From: an uncultured Opitutia bacterium
GTDB taxonomy: Bacteria > Verrucomicrobiota > Verrucomicrobiia > Opitutales > UBA953
Direction of reading: 5' to 3'
NCBI GenBank assembly: GCA_903921665.1
Contig: CAIXQT010000056.1
Coordinates: forward strand, 1 to 6,801
Length of the DNA stretch: 6,801 bases
Of this stretch, positions 6,698-6,801 are shown one piece after another. The notes under the pieces are model-generated. The model made no database searches. It saw only the letters and a program-made list of their open reading frames with translations, and was not told where the DNA came from. A program made the position numbers and the translations under genes. Every line of letters begins with the position of its first letter. Positions within the stretch are counted from its first letter, which is position 1.

Positions 6698-6801
6698 ATG
6701 ATCGTCTCCCTCCGCGGCAAACTCATCGAAGCCGGCGTCCTGCGCGTCGTCATCGAGTCGTCGGGCGTGGGCTACGAGGTCAACGTGCCCGTCACGACCG
6801 C
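6698..6801 (+). CDS. ruvA: RuvA, Holliday junction branch migration subunit, N-terminal fragment
   Basis: The ATG at 6698 opens a frame that runs to the window edge (34 full codons). It starts MIVSLRGKLIEAG and contains ESSGVGYEVNVPVTT at about residues 20-34. The MI-x-x-L-R-G-x-L/I opening and the GVGYEV...P-x-T-T block are the signature of RuvA domain I, the OB-fold. RuvA tetramers bind Holliday junctions and load the RuvB motor for branch migration, with RuvC resolving the junction. The gene starts 30 bases after the methyltransferase stop with no terminator between, so it probably belongs to the same transcript. No Shine-Dalgarno is visible, and the ATG is preceded by GCGCC. The remaining roughly 165 residues lie outside the window. 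Confidence 0.93.
   Translation, partial: MIVSLRGKLIEAGVLRVVIESSGVGYEVNVPVTT

Overview
The window reads as chromosomal DNA from a GC-rich Gram-negative bacterium of the Planctomycetota/Verrucomicrobiota group, most likely a verrucomicrobium. Three things point there. One is a paired cytochrome-type PSCyt1/PSCyt2 (DUF1549)/PSD1 (DUF1553) protein and DUF1501 protein, a gene pair greatly expanded in these phyla. The second is the start of what looks like the small basic protein typical of Chlamydiae, Verrucomicrobia and Planctomycetes. The third is an LPS-transport permease, which implies an outer membrane. The class assignment is inference, because no rRNA is present.

Layout. Bases 1-54 (minus strand) hold the first 18 codons of a small basic protein that runs off the left edge. 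Bases 55-161 are a short, strongly purine/pyrimidine-asymmetric spacer. Bases 162-4146 (minus strand) hold a two-gene operon: an 834-residue secreted PSCyt1-DUF1549-DUF1553 protein upstream, then, four bases after its stop, a 491-residue Tat-exported DUF1501 protein. Bases 4147-4387 are a divergent intergenic region. From 4388 to the right edge (plus strand) there is a tight housekeeping run: an LptF/LptG-family permease, a PUA-type RlmI-like rRNA methyltransferase three bases downstream, and the beginning of ruvA 30 bases after that, cut by the window end.

How the genes relate. The minus-strand pair probably acts together outside the cytoplasm. The large protein carries CxxCH haem-binding motifs and a Sec signal, and the DUF1501 partner has an alkaline-phosphatase/sulfatase-like fold and a Tat signal. 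Such pairs have been proposed to serve polymer breakdown, but no substrate can be read from the sequence. The plus-strand run joins envelope assembly, ribosome modification and recombination repair, and probably forms one transcript because no terminator separates the genes.

Nothing here looks like a new defence, mobile or RNA system. No insertion sequence, CRISPR array, tRNA or rRNA was seen. The most distinctive signals are small: none of the genes has a convincing Shine-Dalgarno sequence, all five ATG starts are directly preceded by CC, and the leader of the small basic protein is pyrimidine-rich with a G-quadruplex-type motif on the opposite strand.
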